Part shown: positions 1-9,644 of the stretch, in pieces
How the letters are laid out: each line of letters opens with the position of its first letter
Numbering within the stretch: the first letter of the stretch is position 1
From: Pseudoalteromonas caenipelagi
Lineage (GTDB): Bacteria; Pseudomonadota; Gammaproteobacteria; Enterobacterales; Alteromonadaceae
Assembly: GCF_013140855.1 (NCBI RefSeq)
Contig: NZ_JABBPG010000007.1
Location: 222,041-286,040 of the forward strand
Length of the DNA: 64,000 nucleotides
Reading direction: 5' to 3'
Notes under the pieces: generated by a model
Told to the model about the DNA's origin: nothing
The model's input: the letters and a program-made list of their open reading frames with translations, nothing else
Database searches by the model: none
Translations under genes and position numbers: made by a program

Positions 1-849
1 TATCGCTCCAAAGAGATTGGCCGAAATTCGTTTCAGTTATACAAAGCGTCAATGAACGCCCGTTCGTTAGAGCGTTTGTCTATGTTAAGCCGATTCCAGC
101 ACGCCCTAGAGCATGATGAATTTGAGCTTTATTTTCAGCCACTACAATGTTTGGCGAGTCGAAGAATTTCTAGTGTTGAATGCTTGTTGCGCTGGAATGA
201 CCCAAAGTTAGGCATGATCTCGCCTGCGCAATTTATTCCGCTTGCCGAGGAATTAGGACTCATTATCAAATTAGATCAATGGGTGATCAATAAAGCGTGT
301 GAAAAAATGGCGCTATGGCGACGTCAAGGCAGTGATTTACGGCGTATAGCGATTAATGTGTCAGCCCAGCACTTGTGCCAAGGTGAATTGGCAACAACCG
401 TATCCAACGCATTGAATAAACATGGGGTAGATGGGCGTTTTGTTGAGCTTGAACTCACTGAAAGCAGCTTTATTAGTAACTTACATGAAGCTAAAAGTGA
501 GCTTCATAAATTAAAGAGTTTGGGGGTTGCTATCGCTTTAGATGACTTTGGAACGGGTTATTCTGCGCTAAGTTACCTCACTAAGTTACCGATTGACACA
601 CTAAAAATAGATGCCAGCTTTGTCGCTAAAATACCTGATGAATATGGTAATAGTGAAATTGTTGCAGCAATCATTGCGATGGCTAAAGCACTCAATTTGC
701 ACGTGGTAGCTGAAGGGGTTGAAAAAGCAGAGCAGCGCCAGTTTTTACAAAAACTGGGCTGCAACACTATCCAAGGTTATATGTATTGTAAACCCTTGAG
801 TTGTGACGATTGGCTGCGTTTCTATCACGCAGAAAAAGTCACTTCATAA
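1..849 (+). CDS. EAL-domain cyclic-di-GMP phosphodiesterase, 5' end outside window
   Basis: The reading frame is open from base 1, so the gene begins upstream and the ATG at 52 is internal. The first residues (KEIGRNSFQLY) look like the tail of a GGDEF domain, so the whole protein is probably a GGDEF-EAL protein. The EAL domain is complete and its catalytic signature is present: ECLLRW (EAL-like motif), INVSAQ, ELTESSF, DDFGTGYS, LKIDASF, AEGVE and QGYMYCKPL. Such domains hydrolyse c-di-GMP to pGpG and promote motility over biofilm. The metal-binding and catalytic residues appear intact, so activity is expected (inference). The last 25 bases overlap the convergent gene on the other strand. 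Confidence 0.93.
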   Translation, partial: YRSKEIGRNSFQLYKASMNARSLERLSMLSRFQHALEHDEFELYFQPLQCLASRRISSVECLLRWNDPKLGMISPAQFIPLAEELGLIIKLDQWVINKACEKMALWRRQGSDLRRIAINVSAQHLCQGELATTVSNALNKHGVDGRFVELELTESSFISNLHEAKSELHKLKSLGVAIALDDFGTGYSALSYLTKLPIDTLKIDASFVAKIPDEYGNSEIVAAIIAMAKALNLHVVAEGVEKAEQRQFLQKLGCNTIQGYMYCKPLSCDDWLRFYHAEKVTS

Positions 850-1637
850 GCGGTAAATTTACGAATATTAATGACGCCGGTATCAAAAATAAGGTACTGG
901 CCTTTTATTCCCTGTAATACACCCGATACCTCTGGGTTTTTATCAAAGTTGAAGGATGTTATTTTGGTTGGAAATTGCTCAATAGGAAAGCTTAAGTCAA
1001 CCACTTCTTCATCTAGACATTCAATGGCAGTAGCACCAAATAACTCTGCAAGCTCGTCTAATTTGTTTTTGATTTGTGGGATCAACTCATTGGCACTGGC
1101 TTTTAGGTCGATCTCTTCAGATACGCCTTTGAGCATGTTGCGCCAATTGGTTTTATCAGCAATAAACTCAGCCAGTGCAACCTCTACTAGGCCTGACTGT
1201 AACCGTGTTTGCACTTTAAATATTGGCAACGCTTGAGTGGCACCTTGGTCTATCCAACGCGTTGGGACCTGTGTATGACGAGTGATACCCACTTTTAAAC
1301 CTGAGGTGTTTGCAAGATAAACGTAGTGGGGGATCATACAGTGCTCTTCACCCCACTGTGGTTCACGACAAGTGCCTTTATCGAAGTGACACGTTTCCGG
1401 TTTCATAATACACATGTCGCAGCTCGCCAGCTTTCTCATACACACAAAACAGTGTCCTTGCGAGTAGCTTTTTTTGGTTTTTTTACCGCAGTTACAACAA
1501 AAAATATTGCCAGTGTGCGTGAGGGTAATGCGCTTACCGATGTGCTCATTGAGTGCAATAAGCTCATTGCCAATGGGTAATTGGTATTGAATTGGTTGTG
1601 TATGCGTTGCTTTTAGCTTGCTTAGAGTGCCTTGCAT
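825..1637 (-). CDS. DUF2797 family protein
   Basis: A 270-residue cytoplasmic protein of the DUF2797 family. Residues 45-95 carry a cysteine-rich stretch (FCCNCGKK, HCFVCMRK, CDMC, further Cys and His) that looks like one or two zinc-binding knuckles, followed by the family's conserved core (YLANTSGLKVGITR, near residue 130, then RWIDQGA), which resembles a GIY-YIG-like fold segment. No function is established that I can name. The start is supported by AGGGG upstream of the ATG. It converges with, and overlaps by 25 bp, the EAL gene. Confidence 0.85.
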   Translation of the reverse strand: MQGTLSKLKATHTQPIQYQLPIGNELIALNEHIGKRITLTHTGNIFCCNCGKKTKKSYSQGHCFVCMRKLASCDMCIMKPETCHFDKGTCREPQWGEEHCMIPHYVYLANTSGLKVGITRHTQVPTRWIDQGATQALPIFKVQTRLQSGLVEVALAEFIADKTNWRNMLKGVSEEIDLKASANELIPQIKNKLDELAELFGATAIECLDEEVVDLSFPIEQFPTKITSFNFDKNPEVSGVLQGIKGQYLIFDTGVINIRKFTAYEVTFSA

Positions 1638-1713
1638 CTTTACGCCCCTAAAGATGTTAAAAGGGCGATACTATCAAGCTGCTCGTTAAGTCACAATCTG
1701 TATTAGAAGAGAA

Positions 1714-1738
1714 GTGCGAACAACAATGTTGTTCGCAC
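1714..1738 (-). terminator. Perfect 12-bp inverted repeat, terminator of the S10 peptidase gene
   Basis: Two exact 12-base arms (GTGCGAACAACA and its complement) flank a single A, ten bases past the peptidase stop codon. Read on the minus strand the hairpin is followed by TTCTCTTCTAATA, a modest T-rich tail, so it fits an intrinsic terminator for the minus-strand peptidase transcript. Confidence 0.7.
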
Positions 1739-1747
1739 GCGGTTTAG

Positions 1748-3256
1748 TTAGTATTTGGCTGAGCGCGTCTGACTTTTTAAAGATGCTTTAATAAATTCAC
1801 GTAAATCATCATTAGAGGTTTTTAAATCTTCTTTACGTAAATACATCATATGGCCCGAACGGTAGCCTTTAAAGCTCAAGCGGTCGCGCATTTTGCCGCT
1901 TGGGTCTAGTTGCCACAGAGTGTATTTGGCATCAAAGTAGTTGGTTGCACCATCATAGTAACCAGCTTGTATTAATACGTTTAGATAAGGGTTTTCGGCC
2001 ATCGCTTCACGTAGCTGTTCACCTGTGTTGTTATTACTTCTATCCCACGGATGAACATTGGCTAACATGTTGTATTGCACATCTGTTTTATAATTTAGCT
2101 CTTCACGAATGTAATGGTTTATGGCTGGAGTAAAGGCGTGCAACCAAGCACTTAGTTCAGGAAAATAATCCGGTCTGTCACCTGCATCACGCTTATCTAT
2201 ACCTAAATAGCGTGAGTCTAGTCTACCCAAAATATAGCCTTGGTCACGCAGCAATTCTTTCCAAAACGCGTCATCGCTGATATCCAAATTATTTTGCAGC
2301 ACAAACTGTTTAGACAGGCCACTATAAAAGGCAACACGTTCAGCGATTGCTTGTTTGTCATCGTTTGCAATGAAGGCTCCTTTTGCCAGTGCTGGTAAAT
2401 ACTGATCAATGGTAAAGCGCTCAACTTCTGATAGCACTTCTGTTAAGTCTTTTGCTTGTAACTCGGCTGGCAACACCTTGTGATGCCAAGCAGTTGCAGC
2501 AAAATAAGGGAGTCGGTTTGCGGCTTTTACTGGCCCCTGACGTTCGATACCAATATCGGTTGGCGAGACTAACACCACACCATTTAAAAACCACCAATGG
2601 GCTTGTTGAAGCTCTCTTGCAAGACCTGAAACTCGCACTGTACCGTAGCTTTCTCCGATTAAAAACTTAGGTGATAATGAGCGGTTATTGCGGGTAATAA
2701 AGGTATTAATCCAATCTGCAAGGTATTTTATATCTGCGTTAACACCAAAAAACTGCGCTTTTTGTTCATCGGCGCTGGGCATTTTGCCTTCTTTATTTGG
2801 TAATACACGTGAATAACCCGTTTTGACAGGGTTAACAAATACGATGTCTGCAACGTCCAACACAGAGTAAGGGTTATCTTTCATACCGTAAGGCTGCACA
2901 GGGTAGCCCTCGTCATCAATTTTCAAAATGCGTGGTCCAGTGTAGGCGATATGCATCCATACAGAAGCGGAACCAGGGCCACCATTAAATGAAATTAACA
3001 GTGGGCGTTTACTGATATCATCCACTTTATCTTTTTTGTAGTAGTTATAGTAAAGCGTCGCCGTCGGTTCCCCTTGCTCGTTCCATACCGGTTGAGTGCC
3101 TGATGTCACACTGTAACTAATGCGTTCACCGTTGATGGTCGCTTTGTGATTGGTGACCACTTTACTATCAATGTCTATTGCACGATTGTGATCTGCTGCA
3201 GCGCAGTTAAAGCCAACGGCAATAAAACATACCGCCAGAAACTTGCTTAAGTTCAT
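1748..3256 (-). CDS. Secreted S10-family serine carboxypeptidase-like protein
   Basis: A peptidase of MEROPS family S10 (carboxypeptidase Y type). The nucleophile motif GESYG is at about residue 201-205, the oxyanion region FNGGPGS is near residue 94, an Asp occurs in AGYYDGATN and the His in SGHMMYL near the C-terminus, giving a full catalytic triad. I start at the ATG for MNLSKF, which has GGGGA just upstream, rather than at the TTG four codons earlier. The N-terminus is a typical Sec signal peptide ending near CAAA, so the enzyme is periplasmic or secreted and probably serves protein scavenging (inference). It is monocistronic and divergent from glnK. Confidence 0.9.
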   Translation of the reverse strand: MNLSKFLAVCFIAVGFNCAAADHNRAIDIDSKVVTNHKATINGERISYSVTSGTQPVWNEQGEPTATLYYNYYKKDKVDDISKRPLLISFNGGPGSASVWMHIAYTGPRILKIDDEGYPVQPYGMKDNPYSVLDVADIVFVNPVKTGYSRVLPNKEGKMPSADEQKAQFFGVNADIKYLADWINTFITRNNRSLSPKFLIGESYGTVRVSGLARELQQAHWWFLNGVVLVSPTDIGIERQGPVKAANRLPYFAATAWHHKVLPAELQAKDLTEVLSEVERFTIDQYLPALAKGAFIANDDKQAIAERVAFYSGLSKQFVLQNNLDISDDAFWKELLRDQGYILGRLDSRYLGIDKRDAGDRPDYFPELSAWLHAFTPAINHYIREELNYKTDVQYNMLANVHPWDRSNNNTGEQLREAMAENPYLNVLIQAGYYDGATNYFDAKYTLWQLDPSGKMRDRLSFKGYRSGHMMYLRKEDLKTSNDDLREFIKASLKSQTRSAKY

Positions 3257-3412
3257 TACTTTCCCCAAATGAATAAATTTATAACATTACAGTTGTTTTT
3301 CACGCAACTTTCAAAGTGTATGAGTCAAATACCATCAACAATAGGATAACTTGCGGGCATTAAATGAGTCGAGCGAAACAACTCTCAAAGAACGCACTTT
3401 GATTAAGAAGGT

Positions 3413-3429
3413 TGCACCATGACAGTACA
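3413..3429 (+). promoter_or_regulatory. Probable NtrC site, weaker copy
   Basis: TGCAC-N7-GTACA matches the NtrC operator spacing (TGCAC-N7-GTGCA) with one mismatch in the right half. It lies exactly 30 bp upstream of the stronger site, about three helical turns, as in paired enhancers bound by NtrC dimers. Confidence 0.55.
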
Positions 3430-3442
3430 GCATGGCTAATAA

Positions 3443-3459
3443 TGCACTTAGTTGGTGCA
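3443..3459 (+). promoter_or_regulatory. NtrC binding site (enhancer) for glnK-amtB
   Basis: TGCACTTAGTTGGTGCA is a full 17-bp NtrC-type dyad (TGCAC-N7-GTGCA), the same layout as the glnA enhancer of E. coli. It is about 65 bp upstream of a -24/-12 type promoter and 120 bp upstream of glnK. Confidence 0.75.
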
Positions 3460-3521
3460 CTATTAGCCGTTATTATTTGTGTTTTTTTGTTAACATTTTG
3501 AATTTGTTGGCTTTAATTTTG

Positions 3522-3537
3522 TGGCATGAAGGTTGGA
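3522..3537 (+). promoter_or_regulatory. Sigma-54 (-24/-12) promoter for glnK-amtB
   Basis: TGGCATGAAGGTTGGA matches the RpoN consensus TGGCAC-N5-TTGCA with the invariant GG at -24 and spacing intact, but has G instead of C in the -12 element. With two NtrC sites upstream, nitrogen-starvation control of the operon is likely. The 312-bp gap between the peptidase and glnK holds nothing else that I recognise. Confidence 0.65.
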
Positions 3538-3550
3538 TTAGCTGTGTTAA

Positions 3551-3919
<369 letters not shown>

Positions 3920-3930
3920 GGGGCCGAATA

Positions 3931-5160
3931 ATGGAAAGCGCAATTGTAGAACTGAAATTTTCTTTAAACACTTTTTACTTTTTAATTTCGGGTGTCCTAG
4001 TTATGTGGATGGCTGCAGGGTTTGCCATGCTTGAAGCAGGACTGGTTCGTTCAAAAAACACCACAGAAATTTTAACCAAAAATATTACCCTCTATGCGAT
4101 AGCGTGTACGATGTTTTTGCTCGTTGGCTACAACATTATGTATGTGGGTAATACAGAAGGCGGCATCGTCCCAAGTTTTGGTGCTCTGATTGGCGAAGCT
4201 GCCGCTGACGCTGATCATGCTTTGGAATCTGACTTCTTTTTCCAAGTTGTGTTTGTTGCCACCGCGATGTCGATTGTATCAGGTGCGGTTGCTGAACGTA
4301 TGAAGCTATGGGCATTTTTGGCTTTTACTGTGGTACTGACTGGTTTTATCTATCCGGTAGAAGGTTACTGGACATGGGGTGGTGGCTTTTTATCTCAACT
4401 TGGTTTTGTTGACTTTGCAGGCTCTGCGATTGTACACGGTGCGGGCGCTGCAGCAGCTTTGTCAGGTGTCATATTGCTGGGCGCACGTAAAGGAAAATAT
4501 GGTAAGAATGGTGAGATTTATCCAATTCCAGGATCAAACATGCCTTTAGCAACACTCGGTACATTTATCTTGTGGATGGGCTGGTTTGGATTTAATGGCG
4601 GGTCACAATTATTTTTAGCGGATAAATCAAATGCCGTAGCGGTCAGCCAAATCTTGCTAAATACCAATGCGGCGGCAGCGACTGGGGCAATCGCAGCACT
4701 ACTTGTGTGTAAAGCATTATGGGGTAAGGCAGACTTAACTATGGTGTTAAATGGTGCTTTAGCTGGGCTTGTTGTTATTACCGCAGAGCCAGCTTCACCT
4801 ACCCCCTTACTCGCTTGTATGTTGGGGGCATTGGGTGGCTCTTTAGTGGTATTTAGTATTGTTTTCTTAGATAAAGCTAAAATTGATGACCCAGTAGGTG
4901 CAATTTCAGTGCACGGTACCTGCGGTATTTTAGGGGTTATGTTAGTGCCTTTATCGAACGGCGATGCGACATTTGTAAATCAACTGATTGGTTTGGTATG
5001 TATCTTAGGGTTTGTGTTTATCGTGTCTTACCTTGTGTGGGCATTGCTAAAAACCACGATGGGCATTCGAGTTGGTGAAGAAGAAGAAATCAACGGAATG
5101 GACCAACATGATTGTGGTATTGATGCATACCCAGAGTTTGTCTCTGTGCGCAGTCAATAA
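3931..5160 (+). CDS. amtB: Ammonium transporter
   Basis: A 409-residue Amt/MEP/Rh family channel with about eleven hydrophobic segments. The twin pore histidines lie in SAIVHGAGAAAALSG and ISVHGTCGI, and the Amt signature around DFAGSAIVHGAG is intact. The N-terminus (residues 1-15) lacks an obvious cleaved signal sequence. It moves ammonia/ammonium across the inner membrane and works as a pair with the P-II protein encoded directly upstream. A GC-rich hairpin follows the stop codon. Confidence 0.95.
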   Translation: MESAIVELKFSLNTFYFLISGVLVMWMAAGFAMLEAGLVRSKNTTEILTKNITLYAIACTMFLLVGYNIMYVGNTEGGIVPSFGALIGEAAADADHALESDFFFQVVFVATAMSIVSGAVAERMKLWAFLAFTVVLTGFIYPVEGYWTWGGGFLSQLGFVDFAGSAIVHGAGAAAALSGVILLGARKGKYGKNGEIYPIPGSNMPLATLGTFILWMGWFGFNGGSQLFLADKSNAVAVSQILLNTNAAAATGAIAALLVCKALWGKADLTMVLNGALAGLVVITAEPASPTPLLACMLGALGGSLVVFSIVFLDKAKIDDPVGAISVHGTCGILGVMLVPLSNGDATFVNQLIGLVCILGFVFIVSYLVWALLKTTMGIRVGEEEEINGMDQHDCGIDAYPEFVSVRSQ

Positions 5161-5191
5161 CGATTAGAGTATTCACTTACTTTATACGCAG

Positions 5192-5212
5192 AGCGGGCCA
5201 AAATGGCCCGTT
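5192..5212 (+). terminator. Hairpin after amtB, probable terminator
   Basis: CGGGCCA and TGGCCCG form a 7-bp GC-rich stem (extendable by a G.U and A-U pair) with an AAA loop. The tail CTATCTTTC is only weakly T-rich, so termination may be incomplete. Confidence 0.5.
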
Positions 5213-5287
5213 CTATCTTTCAGGCTTGGTTAATCTAGGGTACTCTATGCTTCGGCATATTTAACTAAGAAGTTTGTAATAAGTGGC

Positions 5288-7633
5288 ATGGTAGATAAAA
5301 AAAATAACGACACAGAAAAACCCAAGAAAAAGTCGACAAAAACGCCAGCCAAAACGCGTCGTTCTGCATCTAAAACTAAAACATCCTCCCCAAAATCTAC
5401 TTTGGCGGCGGTTAAACATCGTATATTGCAAACTTGTTGGCGCTTTTTCTACAAAGGCACCATTGCCATAGTGGTACTTGTTAGTTTTTATTTAATTTAT
5501 TTAGATGCAAAAATTACTCGCCAATTTGAAGGCAGTAAATGGCAGCTGCCAGTGCAGGTATATGCACGAGCCATGAACTTCTATCCAGAGCAATTTTTAT
5601 CAGAAGACGAAGTTATCTGGGAACTCAAGCGCCTTAACTACTCTCAGGTCAACAAAATTAACCGTACAGGGCAATACGAGCTGCATGGGCGAACCATAAA
5701 AATACACCGTCGTGCCTTTGAGTTTTATAATGGTGCACAGTCGGGGCAGGTATTTACATTAAGTTTTGCTGGTAAACGTTTAGCCAATATCGTCGATGAA
5801 AATGGTCGACGCATTAAACAGGCTCGCTTAGAACCTGTACAAATTGCACGTATTGGTAATGAATCTAAACAAGATAGAGAGTTCGTTCCTTTAGAGAAGT
5901 TTCCTGATATTTTGAAACAGGCATTGCTGGTGGTTGAAGATAGAGAGTTCTATGAACATCACGGGGTATCTGTTTGGTCAATTTTACGCGCGTTATACAC
6001 AAACCTTAAAGCGGGTCGAACGGTGCAAGGGGGCAGCACGTTAACGCAGCAGTTGGCGAAAAACTTTTATTTAAGCCGAGAGCGCTCAATAGTTAGAAAA
6101 ATCAATGAAGCCTTCATTGCATTGATCTTAGATTATCGTTACAGCAAAGATGAAATTTTAGAGGCTTATCTTAACGAAGTCTTTATGGGACAAGCCTATA
6201 ACCAAGGGGTTCACGGGATGGGGTTGGCAGCGGAGTTTTACTTTGCCAAACCTGTTGATGAGCTTGAATTTGACCAAATCGCGATGTTGGTCGCGATGGT
6301 AAAAGGTCCATCCTTTTATAATCCAAGACGTTATCCTGAGCGCGTACAAGAGAGGCGAGATTTGGTACTGCGATTGCTTGCAGAGCAAGGATATATATCA
6401 ACCAATGAGCTGCGCCAAGCTTTAGTCAGACCCATTAAAGTTCAGCCGATAAACAAGAGTCTCCAGCAAAATTATCCCGGCTATTTAGAGTTGGTTGATA
6501 GAGAGCTGAAAACGTTACTGACCAATCAAGAGATAATAAATGCAGGAGTCAGGATATTTACTTATTTCGATTTGCAAAAACAAGCTGCGATGGAAGAGGC
6601 TGTGCGCAAGGGGTTGCCATACCTCGAAAGACGTTTTGATACAGAAAAGCTTGAAACTGCAATGATCTCTGTCAATGTCGCAAAAGGCGGAGTATCAGCT
6701 TTAGTGGCTGGACGTGATGTGCGTTTTAGTGGTTTTAATCGTGTACTCGATACCAAACGAAACATTGGCTCTTTAGTGAAGCCTGCGATTTATTTAACGG
6801 CATTAGAAAAGCCAAAATACAATTTAGGTACATTGCTTGAAGATGGTCCATTACAAGTGACAGACGAGTCGGGAGATGTCTGGCGCCCTGAGAACTTTGA
6901 TCATAAATACCGTGGAGTTTTGCCTCTTTATCAAGCGTTTAGTAACAGTATTAATATACCAGCGGTCAACTTAGGGTTAGATGTGGGAGTGCATAATGTC
7001 GCTGCAACGCTGAAAAAGCTTGGTATAGAATCACAAATCAACCAATACCCATCGCTGTTGTTAGGCGCATTGGAGCTGTCGAGCTTCGAAGTCGCGCAAA
7101 TGTATACCACACTTGCAGGTAACGGGGTTTATCGTCAGCTTACAACCATTTCTGCAATGACCAACGCCACTGGCAAAGTGCTTTATGAGCATGATGTTAT
7201 AAGCCGTGAGCGTTTTACCGAGCAAGCTGTCTATATGACCAAATATGGGTTGAAGAAAGTGACAAAAGAAGGCACTGCGAAAAGGTTGAATTTACACTTT
7301 CCATCTATTCAGCTAGCGGGCAAAACAGGCACCAGTAACGATTTGCGAGATAGCTGGTTTGCAGGCTTTGATCACAATACCGTAACTGTTACTTGGCTGG
7401 GACGAGATGATAACCAATCGACAGGCCTAACAGGTGCCAGCGGGGCGCTAGAGCTGTATATCCGTTACTTGAAACCGCTTAATCCGCAAGCGATTGCTGA
7501 TAATCGGCCAAGTGATGTACGTTGGGCATTTGTAAATCCTTTGACCGGTAAGCAAGCACCGCCTGGATGCGGTAAAGTGATCCAACTGCCAATACGACAG
7601 AGCGAGTTTAAACCTAGACCGCTATGTGAATAA
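5288..7633 (+). CDS. mrcB: Penicillin-binding protein 1B (bifunctional class A PBP)
   Basis: A 781-residue class A PBP. A Lys/Ser/Thr-rich cytoplasmic tail (residues 1-45) precedes one membrane anchor (about 55-75), a UB2H-like domain, the GT51 glycosyltransferase domain with catalytic Glu217 in EDREFYEHHG and the QGGSTLTQQLAKN motif, and the transpeptidase domain with SLVK (Ser495), SNSINIPAV (SxN) and KTGTSND. It polymerises and cross-links peptidoglycan in the periplasm; the UB2H region in PBP1b binds the outer membrane activator LpoB. The ATG at 5288 follows a weak AAGTGG site. Confidence 0.95.
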   Translation: MVDKKNNDTEKPKKKSTKTPAKTRRSASKTKTSSPKSTLAAVKHRILQTCWRFFYKGTIAIVVLVSFYLIYLDAKITRQFEGSKWQLPVQVYARAMNFYPEQFLSEDEVIWELKRLNYSQVNKINRTGQYELHGRTIKIHRRAFEFYNGAQSGQVFTLSFAGKRLANIVDENGRRIKQARLEPVQIARIGNESKQDREFVPLEKFPDILKQALLVVEDREFYEHHGVSVWSILRALYTNLKAGRTVQGGSTLTQQLAKNFYLSRERSIVRKINEAFIALILDYRYSKDEILEAYLNEVFMGQAYNQGVHGMGLAAEFYFAKPVDELEFDQIAMLVAMVKGPSFYNPRRYPERVQERRDLVLRLLAEQGYISTNELRQALVRPIKVQPINKSLQQNYPGYLELVDRELKTLLTNQEIINAGVRIFTYFDLQKQAAMEEAVRKGLPYLERRFDTEKLETAMISVNVAKGGVSALVAGRDVRFSGFNRVLDTKRNIGSLVKPAIYLTALEKPKYNLGTLLEDGPLQVTDESGDVWRPENFDHKYRGVLPLYQAFSNSINIPAVNLGLDVGVHNVAATLKKLGIESQINQYPSLLLGALELSSFEVAQMYTTLAGNGVYRQLTTISAMTNATGKVLYEHDVISRERFTEQAVYMTKYGLKKVTKEGTAKRLNLHFPSIQLAGKTGTSNDLRDSWFAGFDHNTVTVTWLGRDDNQSTGLTGASGALELYIRYLKPLNPQAIADNRPSDVRWAFVNPLTGKQAPPGCGKVIQLPIRQSEFKPRPLCE

Positions 7634-7660
7634 ACATGGAAGTCTAGATAAAGTAACCAA

Positions 7661-9496
7661 CTAGCTTTTAAACTGACTCATCGCTTTTTGTAACTTTTGA
7701 GCCATTGCAGCCAGCTTCAGGGCATCTTCTTCAGTTGCTTGTGCTGAACTTAGGGTATGTTCAGCAAGCTCATTGACTTCACTGGCATCGATAAGTGCTT
7801 GTTGTGTAGCGCGGCTTTGTTGTTGCACCAGCTGGGCTATATGGACACCTTGTTCATCAATTTTAACCATACTTTGCTGAGCTTGCTGTAATACTTGATT
7901 GGTTTGATCGGCAGCTTCAACACCTTGCTCCATTTTCTCTACGCTGCTGCGCATTTTGCTCTGTGTATCGTTTGATGCATTTTGCAAAGAGTTAATAATG
8001 GTATGTATTTCCTCGGTTTGTTGTTGCGTTCTTTTGGCTAAGGTCCTTACTTCATCGGCAACCACAGCAAAACCTCGGCCTTGCTCCCCGGCTCTTGCCG
8101 CTTCAATGGCCGCATTCAGCGCAAGTAAGTTAGTCTGCTCTGCAATTTCACTGATAGCGGCGCTGACTTTGCTGATGTTGTGACTGTCTTGGGCAAGTTT
8201 ATCCAGTGCGATACGGCTTTCTTCAAACTCTTTTTGTAATACCGTCATATGCTGAGCGAGCTCAGTGGTATTAACGGAGCTTTGCTTCACGTGCTGCGCT
8301 GCCGTACTTGCCAGTTCAGTGGCATGTTGTGCGGAGCCCTCAACCGAGTCTGCAACATTGGCCATTTCACTCAAAGCACCATGGATCATGCTGATTTTAT
8401 GCTGCTGTTGGCCCACATCACTGCGCGTGTCATGGCTTATTTGGGTGAGCTTTGAAGTTTCTCCATCAAGCTCAACGCTGGTTGTATTGACATCGTTGAG
8501 CAATGCAATGAAAGCAGACAACACTTTGTTGTACTGAGCTACAATAATGGTCATCTCATCTTTGCCATAAGGGTTTGCTTTGGCACGTAAGTCACCTTGA
8601 GCAGCAAGCGCTGCTGCGTTAGAAAAGCTAGAAATACTGTCCACAACCGCAAAGTAGAAGCCATACATTAAATAGATGGCCAGCAGTAGACTGAGTGCCG
8701 AAGCGGTCGCTACCCCATTTCTGATGATGGTCTGTCTGGCGACTTTGTCTGCTAAAAGCTGACTCAACAAAGGGGTTGCTTGGTCAATCAACTCTGATAC
8801 ATCTTTAATAACAGCTTGGTAAAGCTGCTTGAACTGGGCATTTGATAGCGCTAACTTATCAGGGTCTAATAACTTTTCTTTGATGGTGTTTTTGTAGCGG
8901 GTGAGGCTTGTTTCTAAGCGTTCAATCGGTTTTTGCAACTGCTTGTTGGCCTGTGGATTAGCTGTCATTGCTACGGTAAGTTTGGTGTCTAGCTGAGTGT
9001 AGAATGTCAGCAGAACTTTGTTGAGGTTGGACAGTGCGATGAAGCTGTCTGGTGTGAATTGACCTTGGTTGATCACCAGACGTGTTTGCTCGGCAAGGGC
9101 ATTGATTTGCTCTACCAATTTTGGGGTAGACTCGACCAATGCTCGGTTGATGTATGAGCGTGCAAGGTCATCATCTATTGCGAGTTTAGATTGAATTGAT
9201 ACTTGCTCGATGACAGAGTCTTGTGAGTTAAGTTGGTAGTTGGCTTTTGTGGCAATCCTATGATTTTCCTGTTCTTGCATGTTCATCATGTTATTAAGCA
9301 GCTTTGGGTATAAGTCTAAACCTTGCTGCTGTTGGGCACTGATATTAATTGAATGAGACAAAATACTCGTCAGAAAAAACAAACTGACACTCAAAGGTAC
9401 CAGTAAAATACCAAACACTAAGGTGATTTTAGTTTTGTATTTCAGATTTGCCATTAAGTGTATTGCGGGCGCACAAAAAGCTCTTAGTCCATGCAT
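7661..9496 (-). CDS. Methyl-accepting chemotaxis protein
   Basis: A 611-residue chemoreceptor: a first membrane segment at about 25-47, a helical periplasmic sensor region of about 210 residues, a second membrane segment near 265-288, a HAMP domain, and a long cytoplasmic coiled coil whose hairpin tip carries the CheA/CheW contact motif ([19 protein letters not shown]). The first 14 residues ([14 protein letters not shown]) are unusual; the internal ATG giving MANLKYKTK is an alternative start, though no ribosome site decides. No pentapeptide CheR/CheB tether is seen at the C-terminus (QFKS). Ligand unknown. It converges with mrcB, 27 bp apart. Confidence 0.9.
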   Translation of the reverse strand: MHGLRAFCAPAIHLMANLKYKTKITLVFGILLVPLSVSLFFLTSILSHSINISAQQQQGLDLYPKLLNNMMNMQEQENHRIATKANYQLNSQDSVIEQVSIQSKLAIDDDLARSYINRALVESTPKLVEQINALAEQTRLVINQGQFTPDSFIALSNLNKVLLTFYTQLDTKLTVAMTANPQANKQLQKPIERLETSLTRYKNTIKEKLLDPDKLALSNAQFKQLYQAVIKDVSELIDQATPLLSQLLADKVARQTIIRNGVATASALSLLLAIYLMYGFYFAVVDSISSFSNAAALAAQGDLRAKANPYGKDEMTIIVAQYNKVLSAFIALLNDVNTTSVELDGETSKLTQISHDTRSDVGQQQHKISMIHGALSEMANVADSVEGSAQHATELASTAAQHVKQSSVNTTELAQHMTVLQKEFEESRIALDKLAQDSHNISKVSAAISEIAEQTNLLALNAAIEAARAGEQGRGFAVVADEVRTLAKRTQQQTEEIHTIINSLQNASNDTQSKMRSSVEKMEQGVEAADQTNQVLQQAQQSMVKIDEQGVHIAQLVQQQSRATQQALIDASEVNELAEHTLSSAQATEEDALKLAAMAQKLQKAMSQFKS

Positions 9497-9606
9497 AAGG
9501 TTAACTTTCTTAGGATATTGGTATTATTAAAGACCTGATGAAGCGTAATCTTAGTTCAAATATGTTTAATTTGCGCAAGGCGGATAAAATACATGTAAAG
9601 GGAGAG

Positions 9607-9632
9607 GCAGCTAGCCGAGGATAGCTAGCTGC
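9607..9632 (-). terminator. Hairpin downstream of hemL
   Basis: A perfect 9-bp inverted repeat (GCAGCTAGC with an 8-base loop) lies 13 bases past the hemL stop. The minus-strand tail CTCTCCCTTTAC is not strongly T-rich, so this is a likely but not certain intrinsic terminator. Confidence 0.45.
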
Positions 9633-9644
9633 GATTTGGTGTGA

